Shown here piece after piece: positions 26,217 through 34,881 of a stretch of DNA of 64,000 bases. The stretch comes from Sphingomonas sp. QA11. GTDB taxonomy: Bacteria; Pseudomonadota; Alphaproteobacteria; Sphingomonadales; Sphingomonadaceae. The translations under genes and the position numbers were made by a program. Below the pieces are notes generated by a model, which had not been told where the DNA came from, ran no database searches, and was given only the letters and a program-made list of their open reading frames with translations. Location of the stretch: the NCBI RefSeq assembly GCF_028473665.1, contig NZ_CP098774.1, positions 496,001-560,000 on the forward strand, written 5' to 3'. How positions within the stretch are numbered: the first letter of the stretch is position 1; each line of letters begins with the position of its first letter.

Positions 26217-27286
26217 GTCGACCTTTCCCCCAACCACTCGACCAGCCTCGGCCATAGCCGCTTGATCGCGTTGCCCCCGGCGACGAGGCTGACATGGCCG
26301 CCCTTCAATGTCACCTGTTCCTTGTCGGCCGATCCGATCTTCTCGATCAGCGGCGCGGACGCAGCAGACGGCACGATATGGTCGTGCTCGGCGGTGACGT
26401 GAAGGAAGGGCGCGGTGATCCCGCCCAGGTCGATCCGCCGTCCGCCTACCTCCATCGTGCCGTCGTTGAGCTCATTGCCCCACATCAGCTTCTTGGTCGT
26501 CTCGCGGAAATATTCGCCCGCCAGCGGCAGCGTGTCGCTCGCCCAGCGATCGAACATGCGGAAGGATTTGACGTACTCGTCGTTCCAGAGGTTATCGATC
26601 AGCCTGATATTCCCCGCGATCCGCGCGCCGGGACGCAGCATGTCGAACGCGGTGTAGAGATAATCCGCCGGGCAATTGCCGAACGTATCGACCAGCCGGT
26701 CGACATCGAAGAACCGCTTGTCGGCCCAGGCCTGGAACATCTCCATCTTCGAGAAATCGACCGGCGTGGTGAAGGTGACGAGGTTCTTCATCGGCGCGCT
26801 CGGGTGCAGCGCGGCCCAGAGCAGGGACAGCACGCCGCCGAAACAATATCCGACGACGGTGAACTCCTCCTCGCCGGTCTCCCGCTGTACCCGTTCGATC
26901 GCCGAGGGGATGAAATCCAGTACATAATCGTCGAGTTTCAGGCCCTTCTCGTCCGCGCGGGGCGGGCTCCAGTCGAGCATGAACACGTCGAACCCGGCCT
27001 TGAGCAGATATTCGACCAGGCTTTGCCCGGGCACCATGTCGAAGATATAGCCGCGATTGGTCGTCGCCATCACCAGTAGCAGCGGCACCCGATACACCTC
27101 GTCGGTCATCGGGCGATATTGATAGAGGTTCATCGTGCCGCGCTGGATCAGCAGATCCTTGGGGCTGGCGCCGAGCACCGGCGCGGGCGAGGCGAAATAG
27201 TCGAGCCCCTTGAAGTTGCGCTGCAACGCGCGGTCGAACGCCGTGCTGGCCTGGGTGAACAGGTCGGGGGCGTTCCGGTCGGCCAT
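26213..27286 (-). CDS. phaC: Class III polyhydroxyalkanoate synthase, PhaC subunit
   Basis: A 357-residue synthase that polymerises 3-hydroxyacyl-CoA. The lipase-like box is GYCFGG with the catalytic Cys at residue 148, Asp at 302 (AEHDHIVP) and His at 331 (KGGHVSL). These positions nearly coincide with Cys149/Asp302/His331 of the class III enzyme of Allochromatium, and the short length also indicates class III rather than class I (about 590 residues). Class III needs PhaE, and a PhaE-like gene lies 19 bases upstream. Confidence 0.88.
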   Translation of the reverse strand: MADRNAPDLFTQASTAFDRALQRNFKGLDYFASPAPVLGASPKDLLIQRGTMNLYQYRPMTDEVYRVPLLLVMATTNRGYIFDMVPGQSLVEYLLKAGFDVFMLDWSPPRADEKGLKLDDYVLDFIPSAIERVQRETGEEEFTVVGYCFGGVLSLLWAALHPSAPMKNLVTFTTPVDFSKMEMFQAWADKRFFDVDRLVDTFGNCPADYLYTAFDMLRPGARIAGNIRLIDNLWNDEYVKSFRMFDRWASDTLPLAGEYFRETTKKLMWGNELNDGTMEVGGRRIDLGGITAPFLHVTAEHDHIVPSAASAPLIEKIGSADKEQVTLKGGHVSLVAGGNAIKRLWPRLVEWLGERST

Positions 27287-27305
27287 GGTCAGCGCCGCGA
27301 CCCGC

Positions 27306-27677
27306 TCAAGCCGGCTTCTCCGGCGGCTTGCGGGTGCGCTTGGGCCTTGGCCGCTCCGACGGCGCGATGCCTTGCGGAACGCCTGGGGCCTGGGCCATCA
27401 GCAACGCCTCGATCCGACCGACCGACTCCTCGATCCGCCTGACGCGGGCCGACAGGTCCTCGACCTCGCTGCGGCTCGGCATGTTGGCGGCGGCCAGCGC
27501 CTTGTCCATCATCTGGTGCGCGGCTGCCTGGGCGGTCATCGTCGCGCTGCTGGCGCCCTGCATCACGCGCGAGAATTCTCCCGACTTCATCACCTGGCCG
27601 CCGAACTGGTTGGCCATCTGCTCCCACTGGCCGAGCATTTCGCGGAAGAACGCGCCGGGGTCGGGTGGGGTCGTCAT
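27306..27677 (-). CDS. Short PhaE-like subunit of PHA synthase
   Basis: A 123-residue protein immediately upstream of phaC. Its middle, MPSRSEVEDLSARVRRIEES, matches the conserved C-terminal (L/M)PSRxEVDxLxxRxxELRR motif of PhaE. The N-terminal half (PGAFFREMLGQWEQMANQF) is also PhaE-like, then a Lys/Pro/Arg-rich tail follows (PRPKRTRKPPEKPA). Known PhaE proteins are about 350 residues, so this one is strongly shortened. A phasin- or PhaM-like role is the alternative. Confidence 0.65.
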   Translation of the reverse strand: MTTPPDPGAFFREMLGQWEQMANQFGGQVMKSGEFSRVMQGASSATMTAQAAAHQMMDKALAAANMPSRSEVEDLSARVRRIEESVGRIEALLMAQAPGVPQGIAPSERPRPKRTRKPPEKPA

Positions 27678-27719
27678 GCAACCGCCATCCTTTACCGGCT
27701 TTAAGCATCCGTCAAGCGA

Positions 27720-27753
27720 GCCTGCTGCGGGGCAGGCTGCAGCATCGCCGCAG
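27720..27753 (-). promoter_or_regulatory. TGC-rich inverted repeats upstream of the phaE-phaC genes
   Basis: Contains CTGCGGGGCAG (27725-27735, CTGC-N3-GCAG), then GCTGCAGC and a GCCGCAGC half-site. CTGC-N3/4-GCAG is the type of site described for the PHA regulator PhaR in other alphaproteobacteria. The alternative is a weak GCCTGC/GCAGGC stem ending the efflux operon. Confidence 0.35.
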
Positions 27754-27756
27754 CAA

Positions 27757-29184
27757 TCAGTCGGTGGCGCCGCCGCCTGTCGGCTCCGGCCCGGCCGCCG
27801 TAGCGTCCAGCGTGGAATCCCCGCCCAGCGTGCGATAGAGCGTGACGAGATTGGTCGCCGCGATGAGCTGGGTCGAGACAAGCTGACGGCGCGCGGAATA
27901 GAGCGATCGCTGCGAATCCAGATTCTGCAGGAAGGTGTCGATGCCGCCGCGATAGCGCGCATCGGACAGGCGGTAATTGTCGGCCGCGGCGCTGGCCAGC
28001 GCCTCGGTCGCGCGCATCTGTTCGGTGATCGTGCCGCGCCGTGCCAGCGCATCCGATACTTCGCGGAACGCTGTCTGGATCGCCTTCTCGTAGCCGGCGA
28101 GCGCTGCGTCGCGCTGCGCTTCGGTCTGGCGGACGTTCGCCCGGCCCGCGCCGGCGTTGAAGATCGTATAGCTGGCATTGGCGCCGGCCGAATAGTTGAA
28201 CGAGCCCCCCTCGAAGAGGCTGCCGAGCGAACCGCTCGCCAGCCCAAGCACCGTCGTCAGGGAGATGCGCGGGAACAATGCCGCCCGTGCCGCGCCGATC
28301 TGCGCATTGGCGCCGCGAAGCTGATATTCGGCCTGCACCACGTCGGGACGGCGCAGCAATATGCCTGAATCGATCCCCGCCGGCAGTTCGGCGACGGTCT
28401 TGCCGGCCTCCTCGATCGATCCGGGCAGCAGGCCGGGGTCGATCGGCGCGCCGACCAGCAACTGCAGCGCGTTGATATCCTGCGCGACTCTGGTGGTCTG
28501 CTGCGCGAGGTCGGATTGCGCGGTGGCCAGCACCGTTTCCGCCTGGCGCAGGTCGGTGCGCGGCGCGATACCGCCTTCCAGCCGGGCCCGGGTCAGCGTG
28601 ACGCTCTTCTCGGCACTCGCGGCGGTGTCCTGCGCGATCGCCTGCAGGCTCCTGTCGGTGCCATAGGTCAGCCAGGCGGTGGCGATGTCGCCGACCAATG
28701 TCAGGCGCGTCGCCCGCGCCGCCGCTTCGGTCGCGAAATAGCTGTTCTGCGCGGCGGTGCTGAGGGACCGGATGCGACCGAACAGGTCGAGCTCGAACGC
28801 GGTGATGCCGCCATCGACCGAGAAATTGCTGCGCTCGCCGTTGCCGTTCCCAGTGTCGGCATGAGTCGCTCCCGCCGATACGCCGAGTGCCGGGAACAGT
28901 GCTGACCGCTGGATACGATATTGCGCCCGTGCGGCGGCGATGTTTGCCGCGGCGACGCGCAGGTCGCGATTGTTGGTCAGCGCCTGCTCGATGAGCGCCT
29001 GCAGCCGCGTGTCGCGGAAGATGTCGCGATAGGTGACGGCGGGCAGCGCCGCCTCGCTCTGCTTGAGATAGGCATCGCCGGCCGGCCAGGACGTCGGCAC
29101 CGGCACGTCGGGGCGGACATATTTGGGCGCCATCGAGCAGGCGCCCAGCGATGTCGCCGCGAGCAATAGGGTCAGGCGGCGCAT
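27757..29184 (-). CDS. RND efflux outer-membrane factor (NodT/OprM family lipoprotein)
   Basis: A 475-residue TolC-like channel with a lipobox (ATSLGACSMAPKY), so it is anchored to the outer membrane by an N-terminal lipid. The family motif TYRDIFRDTRLQALIEQAL and the duplicated coiled-coil domain (LRGANAQIGAARAALFPRI) are visible. The start overlaps the pump stop (TGATG), so it is the third gene of the efflux operon. An in-frame GTG one codon earlier is possible. Confidence 0.92.
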   Translation of the reverse strand: MRRLTLLLAATSLGACSMAPKYVRPDVPVPTSWPAGDAYLKQSEAALPAVTYRDIFRDTRLQALIEQALTNNRDLRVAAANIAAARAQYRIQRSALFPALGVSAGATHADTGNGNGERSNFSVDGGITAFELDLFGRIRSLSTAAQNSYFATEAAARATRLTLVGDIATAWLTYGTDRSLQAIAQDTAASAEKSVTLTRARLEGGIAPRTDLRQAETVLATAQSDLAQQTTRVAQDINALQLLVGAPIDPGLLPGSIEEAGKTVAELPAGIDSGILLRRPDVVQAEYQLRGANAQIGAARAALFPRISLTTVLGLASGSLGSLFEGGSFNYSAGANASYTIFNAGAGRANVRQTEAQRDAALAGYEKAIQTAFREVSDALARRGTITEQMRATEALASAAADNYRLSDARYRGGIDTFLQNLDSQRSLYSARRQLVSTQLIAATNLVTLYRTLGGDSTLDATAAGPEPTGGGATD

Positions 29185-32100
29185 CACGCGATCCCCTCTT
29201 CGGCCTGCACCGGCTGGGCAGGGGGCGAGGGATGCTCGTGGTGCAGGTGCGCCAGCACGTTGCGGGTGCCCCGGCGAACCAGCACGAAGAACAGCGGGAT
29301 GTAGAAGATCGCGAGGATCGTCGCGGTCAGCATCCCGCCGATCACCGCCGTACCGATCGCGACGCGGCTGTTCGCGCCAGCGCCGGTCGACACGGCAAGC
29401 GGCAGCACGCCGAAGATGAAGGCGAAGCTGGTCATCAGGATCGGGCGGAGACGGATGCGGGCCGCTTCCAGCGCTGCCTCGATCACGCGCCTGCCCTGCT
29501 TCTCGGCCTGTTCGGCGAACTCGATCATCAGGATCGCGTTCTTCGCGGCAAGCCCCATCGTCGTCAGCAGGCCGATCTGGAGGTACACGTCGTTCTCAAG
29601 CCCGCGCAACGTGACCGCGAAGATCGCGCCGACCAGCCCGAGCGGGATGACGAGCAGCACCGCGATCGGGATCGACCAGCTTTCGTAGAGCGCGGCGAGG
29701 CACAGGAAGACGACAAGCAGCGACAGCGCATAGAGATACGGCGCCTGGCCAGAGGAGAGGCGCTCCTGGAAGGACAGGCCGGCCCAGGCGACGCTGGTGC
29801 CGGGATATTGCGCGGCGAGCTGCTCCATCCGGTTCATCGCCTCGCCCGAGCTGACGCCCGGCGCGGCCTGGCCCTGCAGCTCATAGGCGGAGAAGCCGCC
29901 GAACCGGCTGAGCGACGAGGGCGCCGTGCCCCAGGAGACGTTGGCGAAGGACGAGAAGGGCGCCATGTCGCCGGTCGATCCGCGGACGAACCAGGAGCCG
30001 ATATCGTCCGGTGCTGCGCGGAACGGCGCATCGCCCTGGACATAGACACGCTTCACGCGGCCGCGGTCGTTGAAGTCGTTGACGTACCGGCCGCCCCAGG
30101 CGGTCGACAGCGTCGCATTGACGTCGGCCTGGTTCAGTCCGAGCGTGCTCAGCTTCTGCGCATCGACATCGACCTTCAGCGTCGGCTGGTCCTGCAGGTC
30201 GGTCGGGCGCACCGCCTGGAGTGTCGGGTCGGCACGCGCCGCGGCGAGCAGCTTGTCGCGCGCGACCTTGAACTCCTCGCGGCTCAGCCCGCCGGTATTC
30301 TGGAATTCCATCTGGAAGCCGGCCGACTGGCCGAGCCCGCGCACCGCCGACGGCACGGTCGAATAGAATTCGACGTCGCGCAGGCCGCCCAGCGCGGCGG
30401 TCGCCCGCCGCGCGATCGCGTCGGCGCCGTTCTTCTCGCCCTTGCGTTCCGACCAGTCCTTCAGCGCCACGAAGCCGCGGCCGGTATTCTGGCCGCCGCC
30501 GCCGCCGCCCGCGACCGTCATGATCGCATCGGTATCCTTGCCCTCGGTCTTGAGGAAATATTTCTCGATCTCGCGTTGCGCCTGCTGGGTCTTGCCGATC
30601 GTCGCGCCGGGGGCGAGGTTGAACTGGATGCTGGTGGTGCCCTGGTCCTCGGTCGGCAGGAAGCCGGTCGGCAGCCTGACGAACAGGATCACCAGGATCG
30701 CGACGGTGATGGCATAGATGATCAGGAACAGGGCCTTGCGATCGACCACCTTGGAAACGGTGTTGGTATAGCGCTCGACCATGCGTTCGAAGCTGGTGTT
30801 GAACCAGGTCTTGGCCCCTTCCATCCGGTGCTGGATCCACCGGATCGATTCATGCCTGCTCTCGCTTTCCTCTTCCTTGCGCTTGAGCATGGTCGCGGTC
30901 AGCGCCGGGGTGAGCACCAGCGCGACCACCACCGACAGCACCATCGCGGAGACGATCGTGATGGAGAATTGCCGGTAGATCACGCCGGTCGATCCGCCGA
31001 AGAACGCCATCGGCAGGAACACCGCCGACAGGACCAGCGCGATGGCGATCAGCGCGACGGTGATCTCGTTCATCGACTCGATCGTCGCGTCGCGCGGGCT
31101 CATGCCCGGATTCTCTTCCATCAGGCGCTCGACATTCTCGACGACGACGATGGCGTCGTCGACGAGCAGGCCGATGGCCAGCACCAGGCCGAACATGGTC
31201 AGCGTGTTGATGGTGAAGCCGGCCACCGCGAAGATGGCGAAGGTGCCGAGCAGCACGACGGGTACCGCGATCGTCGGGATCAGGGTCGCCCGCCAGTTCT
31301 GCAGGAAGATGAACATGACGATGACGACCAGGATGATCGCCTCGATCAATGTCCACACCACTTCCTCGACCGACAGCTTGATGAAGCCGGTCACGTCCTG
31401 CGGATAGTCGTAGGCGAAGCCCTTGGGGAACTTCTTTGCCTGCGCCTCGATCTCGGCCTTGACCAGTTCGGCGGTCTTCAGCGCATCGGCATTGGGTGCC
31501 AGGCTGATGGCGATGCCAGCGCCGGGGTGGCCGTTGACCCGGCTGACGACGCCGTAATTCTCCGCGCCCAGCTCGACCCGCGCGACATCGGACAGATGGA
31601 CGGTCGATCCGTCACGCTGGGTCTTCACCACGATGTTGGCGAATTGCGCCGGCGTCGACAACCGGCTCTGCGCCGTCACCGTCGCGTTCAGTGCCTGGTC
31701 GGGGCTGTTGGGCACGCCGCCCACTTCGCCCGCCGCGACTTCGGCGTTCTGCGCCTGGATCGCGGTGATGATGTCGCTCGGCATCAGGCTGAAGCTCGCC
31801 AGCCGGTCCGGGTTGAGCCACACGCGCATCGCATATTGCGATCCGAACACGTTGACGTCGCCCACGCCCTCCAGGCGGCCGATCGGTTCCTGCAGGGTGG
31901 AGACCATATAGTCCGACACGTCCTGGTTGGTGCGCGTGTCGGTCGTGTCGTAGATCGCCGCGACCATCAGGAAGTCCGGGTTGGACTTGGTGACGGTCAG
32001 GCCTTGCTGCTGCACCTGGGAGGGAAGGCGGGGCAGCGCCTGCTGCACCCGGTTCTGCACCTGCACCTGCGCGATGTCGGGGTCGATGCCCTTGGCGAAG

Positions 32101-32381
32101 GTCGCGCTGATGTTCACGCCGCCGCGCGAGTTGGAATTCGAACTGAAATAGAGCAGCCCGTCGATTCCGGTGAGCTGCTGCTCGATCACCTGGGTCACGC
32201 TGTTTTCGAGCGTTTCCGACGACGCGCCGGGATAATTGGCGCGGATGTTGACGTTGGGCGGCGCCACGTCGGGAAACTGCTCGATCGGCAGTGTCAGGAT
32301 CGCGCCGGCGCCCGCCAGCATGATGATGATGGCGACGACCCAGGCAAAGATCGGCCGGTCGATGAAGATGCGCGAAATCAC
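29184..32381 (-). CDS. RND multidrug efflux pump, HAE1 family (AcrB/MexB-like)
   Basis: A 1065-residue inner-membrane proton/drug antiporter. The N-terminus MISRIFIDRPIFAWVVAI, the proton-relay Asp pair in GLLVDDAIVVVENVER, the large periplasmic porter and docking domains, and the C-terminal GLAAKNAILMIEFAEQ motif are all present, and the length is right for AcrB. It is the middle gene of an MFP-RND-OMF operon, seven bases after the adaptor gene. The long antisense open frame on the other strand is a composition shadow. Confidence 0.95.
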   Translation of the reverse strand: MISRIFIDRPIFAWVVAIIIMLAGAGAILTLPIEQFPDVAPPNVNIRANYPGASSETLENSVTQVIEQQLTGIDGLLYFSSNSNSRGGVNISATFAKGIDPDIAQVQVQNRVQQALPRLPSQVQQQGLTVTKSNPDFLMVAAIYDTTDTRTNQDVSDYMVSTLQEPIGRLEGVGDVNVFGSQYAMRVWLNPDRLASFSLMPSDIITAIQAQNAEVAAGEVGGVPNSPDQALNATVTAQSRLSTPAQFANIVVKTQRDGSTVHLSDVARVELGAENYGVVSRVNGHPGAGIAISLAPNADALKTAELVKAEIEAQAKKFPKGFAYDYPQDVTGFIKLSVEEVVWTLIEAIILVVIVMFIFLQNWRATLIPTIAVPVVLLGTFAIFAVAGFTINTLTMFGLVLAIGLLVDDAIVVVENVERLMEENPGMSPRDATIESMNEITVALIAIALVLSAVFLPMAFFGGSTGVIYRQFSITIVSAMVLSVVVALVLTPALTATMLKRKEEESESRHESIRWIQHRMEGAKTWFNTSFERMVERYTNTVSKVVDRKALFLIIYAITVAILVILFVRLPTGFLPTEDQGTTSIQFNLAPGATIGKTQQAQREIEKYFLKTEGKDTDAIMTVAGGGGGGQNTGRGFVALKDWSERKGEKNGADAIARRATAALGGLRDVEFYSTVPSAVRGLGQSAGFQMEFQNTGGLSREEFKVARDKLLAAARADPTLQAVRPTDLQDQPTLKVDVDAQKLSTLGLNQADVNATLSTAWGGRYVNDFNDRGRVKRVYVQGDAPFRAAPDDIGSWFVRGSTGDMAPFSSFANVSWGTAPSSLSRFGGFSAYELQGQAAPGVSSGEAMNRMEQLAAQYPGTSVAWAGLSFQERLSSGQAPYLYALSLLVVFLCLAALYESWSIPIAVLLVIPLGLVGAIFAVTLRGLENDVYLQIGLLTTMGLAAKNAILMIEFAEQAEKQGRRVIEAALEAARIRLRPILMTSFAFIFGVLPLAVSTGAGANSRVAIGTAVIGGMLTATILAIFYIPLFFVLVRRGTRNVLAHLHHEHPSPPAQPVQAEEGIA

Positions 32382-32388
32382 CGGCCGG

Positions 32389-33588
32389 TCAACCGGGCTT
32401 CTTGCCGGTCGGGGCGCCGATGTGTTCGGGCTGGCCCGCCGGCACCGGCCGCACGACCTGGTTCGGGATCGTCTTGCCCACGCCCTGGACGATCACCTTG
32501 TCCCCGGCGTTCACGCCGGCGGTGACGACCCAGTTGGTGCCGATCGCCTGTGTCGCCGTCACCTTGCGCTGGATCGCCTTGTTGTCGGGGCCGACGACGA
32601 ACACGGTCGCATTGCCCTTCGGGTCGCGCGATACGGCTGGCTGCGGGATCAGGAAGGCATTGTTGCTGATCGACTGGGCGAAGCTTGCCCGCACGAACAT
32701 GCCCGGCAGCAACAGCCCCTGCGGATTGGGGAAGCGCGCCCGGATCGTGACGGTGCCGGTCGTCTGGCTGACCACGACTTCGGAGAATTCGACCGTGCCG
32801 GTATAGCCATAGTCGCTGCCGTCCTCGAGCTTCAGGCGCACATCGGCATTGGCCGGGGTCTGGCCGCCCGTGGCGAGCTCGCGGCGCAGGGTAAGCAGCT
32901 CGGCGGTCGATCGCTGGATGTCGACATATATCGGGTCGAGTCGCTGGATCGTCGCCAGCGGATCGGCCTGGTTGTTCGTGACCAGCGCGCCGACGGTATA
33001 GAGCGACCGGCCGATACGGCCAGTGATCGGCGCGGGGACGGTGGTGAAGCGCAGGTTGATCCGGGCGGTATCGAGCGCGGCGCGATTCTGCGCGACGGCG
33101 GCCTGGCTCTGGCGTGCCTGCGCTGCCGCGTCGGTATAGTCCTGCTTGGCGACGGCCTCGATATCGGCGAGCGGCTTGTAGCGTTCGGCCTTGATACGGC
33201 TGGCTTCGGCCGTGGCCATGGCGCTGGTCAGATTGGCCTGCGCCTGGTTGGCGGCAGCACGGTAGAGGCTTGGATCGATCTGGTAGAGCGGCTGGCCCTG
33301 CTTCACCAGCGAGCCTTCGGTGAAGAAGCGGCGATGGATCACGCCTGAAACCTGCGGGCGGACCTCGGAGCTTTCGAAGGCCGTCGTCCGACCCGCCAGC
33401 TCGGTCGTGATCGGCACGCTGGTCGGCTGGATCACGACATAGCCCACCTGCGGCGGACCCTGGGGCCCGCGGCGGCCGCCGCCCTGCTTGGCCGTATCGG
33501 ATTTGCCGCAGCCGGACAGCAGCGCCAGCGCCGCCAACAGGGCGAGCGTGGTCGATATACGCGCGGGGTCAGGCGATCGTACGGTCAT
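32389..33588 (-). CDS. RND efflux periplasmic adaptor (membrane fusion protein)
   Basis: A 399-residue lipoprotein adaptor (lipobox ALALLSGCGKS). It has the lipoyl-type segment QVSGVIHRRFFTEGSLVKQGQPLYQID, a coiled-coil hairpin rich in Ala/Gln, the FTTVPAPITGRIGRS motif and the beta-barrel domain ending NQVVRPVPAGQ. It links pump and channel. The ATG at 33588 is preceded by CGGGAGCAAGA; upstream in-frame residues carry no signal. No regulator gene is adjacent, so control of the operon is not evident. Confidence 0.92.
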   Translation of the reverse strand: MTVRSPDPARISTTLALLAALALLSGCGKSDTAKQGGGRRGPQGPPQVGYVVIQPTSVPITTELAGRTTAFESSEVRPQVSGVIHRRFFTEGSLVKQGQPLYQIDPSLYRAAANQAQANLTSAMATAEASRIKAERYKPLADIEAVAKQDYTDAAAQARQSQAAVAQNRAALDTARINLRFTTVPAPITGRIGRSLYTVGALVTNNQADPLATIQRLDPIYVDIQRSTAELLTLRRELATGGQTPANADVRLKLEDGSDYGYTGTVEFSEVVVSQTTGTVTIRARFPNPQGLLLPGMFVRASFAQSISNNAFLIPQPAVSRDPKGNATVFVVGPDNKAIQRKVTATQAIGTNWVVTAGVNAGDKVIVQGVGKTIPNQVVRPVPAGQPEHIGAPTGKKPG

Positions 33589-33734
33589 TCTTGCTCCCGT
33601 TGCTTCAGGCCGTGCCAGCATGTCGCGACGGGAAGCTCCCGTGCGGAATGCGCCAAACACCGTCCCTCAACCTTGGTTCCTGTCTCGCCCGGAGCTGAAC
33701 AGGCAAATGCTTTGTTAGTCGTATATCCTATATC

Positions 33735-33917
33735 CTATCTAAGTTTCGCGATAGAGAGGCCATCGGCCTTCGCGCGATCCTTAGTGGATTCCTCGCTTCG
33801 CTTCAGCGCCTTGGCTATCGCCTTGAGCGCCATGCCTTTTTTCGCGAGTGTATGGAGCTTCTGGATCTCGTCGCTTGTCCAGGGCTGCCGATGGCGTTCG
33901 AATTTGTCCTGGCTCAT
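33735..33917 (-). CDS. Small SANT/Myb-like helical protein (60 aa)
   Basis: The sequence [39 protein letters not shown] has the W-T-x-x-E-x-x-x-L start and helix-turn-helix spacing of SANT/Myb-like domains; it may bind DNA. Its ATG overlaps the stop of the YaiI-type gene (ATGA), so the two are coupled. Tandem ATATCCT repeats (33723-33736) run into its stop codon. Confidence 0.65.
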   Translation of the reverse strand: MSQDKFERHRQPWTSDEIQKLHTLAKKGMALKAIAKALKRSEESTKDRAKADGLSIAKLR

Positions 33918-34390
33918 GACGGCTGGACCTTGCGCTTGAGCGACACCAGCGCCTGGTCGAGTGCCGAGAGGAAACGGGACCGGTCGGTCTTTGAAAACGG
34001 CGCGGGTCCGCCGATCGCGTCCCCGCCGGCGCGCAGGTCGGCCATGATCGCTCGGGTCGCGATCGCCGCCCCGATCGAACTGGTGGTGAAGGGCTTGCCG
34101 GTCGGGGCGATCACGGTGGCCCCGGCCTTGAGGCACCGGTCGGCCAGGAGGATATCGCTGGTCACGACGACGGCTGACGGGTTGGCCCGTTCGGCGATCC
34201 AGTCGTCGGCGGCATCGAACGAATCGTTCACGATCACCCGCTCGACGAGCGGATGAACCGGGATTCGCATGATGGAATTGCTGACGATCGCCACTGACAC
34301 CTCGTGGCGAAAGGCCACTTTATAGACCTCGTCCTTTACGGGGCATGCATCGGCATCGACAAGGATTCGGATTGTCGCAAAATATGTCAG
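33914..34390 (-). CDS. YaiI/YqxD family protein (UPF0178, DUF188) with apparent CTG start
   Basis: The conserved family N-terminus [19 protein letters not shown] is encoded in frame back to about 34369, but no ATG, GTG or TTG stands in frame before it. A GTG at 34318 would delete the DADACP motif. The first plausible start is CTG at 34390 with GGGAG eight bases upstream, giving 158 residues, the family's usual length. Later motifs match: [36 protein letters not shown]. Family members are small proteins of unsettled function with a PIN-like fold. It lies between the Gre factor gene (five bases away) and the SANT-like gene. Confidence 0.75.
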   Translation of the reverse strand: MTYFATIRILVDADACPVKDEVYKVAFRHEVSVAIVSNSIMRIPVHPLVERVIVNDSFDAADDWIAERANPSAVVVTSDILLADRCLKAGATVIAPTGKPFTTSSIGAAIATRAIMADLRAGGDAIGGPAPFSKTDRSRFLSALDQALVSLKRKVQPS

Positions 34391-34395
34391 GCGGG

Positions 34396-34881
34396 TTACT
34401 CCCGTTCATCTTGTTCGTTGCTCGCCCGGCTGATCGTCACGATCTCGATCGCATCGGGCGTGCCGTTATAGTCGAGATGCTCGCCGGCCTCGGCGCCCAT
34501 CATCGCCTTGGGCAGCGGGGCGGTGAAGGCGATGCGACCGGCGGCCGGATCGGCTTCGTCGCTGCCGACGATCCGGATGGTGCGGAGCGCGCCGTTGAGG
34601 CGGAAGGTGACGCTGGTGCCGAACGCGACCTCCGCGCCATCGGGTTCGGGCGCCAGGATCGCGGTGGTCTGGCGCGTGTTCCAGTAACGCAGCTCACGCT
34701 TCAGCACCTCGCGCGCGGTGTCGTCGGCCTCGGCGGCGATCTCGCCCTCCAGCGCGGGCACCCGCGCATCGATCAGCGCGCGGCCGCGCGCCGTGACCAG
34801 ATTGGGCCCCGGCGGCAGCGGCAGTTCGAACTTCGGTTCCTTGTGCTCCTCGTCGCTCTCGCGGCGGAATGCGACGCTCAT
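34396..34881 (-). CDS. GreA/GreB-type transcription elongation factor
   Basis: A 161-residue protein with a shortened, basic N-terminus ([14 protein letters not shown]), a coiled-coil segment ([20 protein letters not shown]) and the Gre C-terminal FKBP-like domain ([35 protein letters not shown]). Gre factors stimulate RNA cleavage in backtracked RNA polymerase. The start overlaps the LysR stop (ATGA), and AGAAGGAT precedes the ATG. Confidence 0.85.
   Translation of the reverse strand: MSVAFRRESDEEHKEPKFELPLPPGPNLVTARGRALIDARVPALEGEIAAEADDTAREVLKRELRYWNTRQTTAILAPEPDGAEVAFGTSVTFRLNGALRTIRIVGSDEADPAAGRIAFTAPLPKAMMGAEAGEHLDYNGTPDAIEIVTISRASNEQDERE

Noticed and set aside
29151..32525. Very long plus-strand open frame opposite the RND pump
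   Set aside because: It is antisense to a textbook RND gene; the product is rich in Arg/Asp/His/Gln with no domain, as expected for a high-GC shadow frame.
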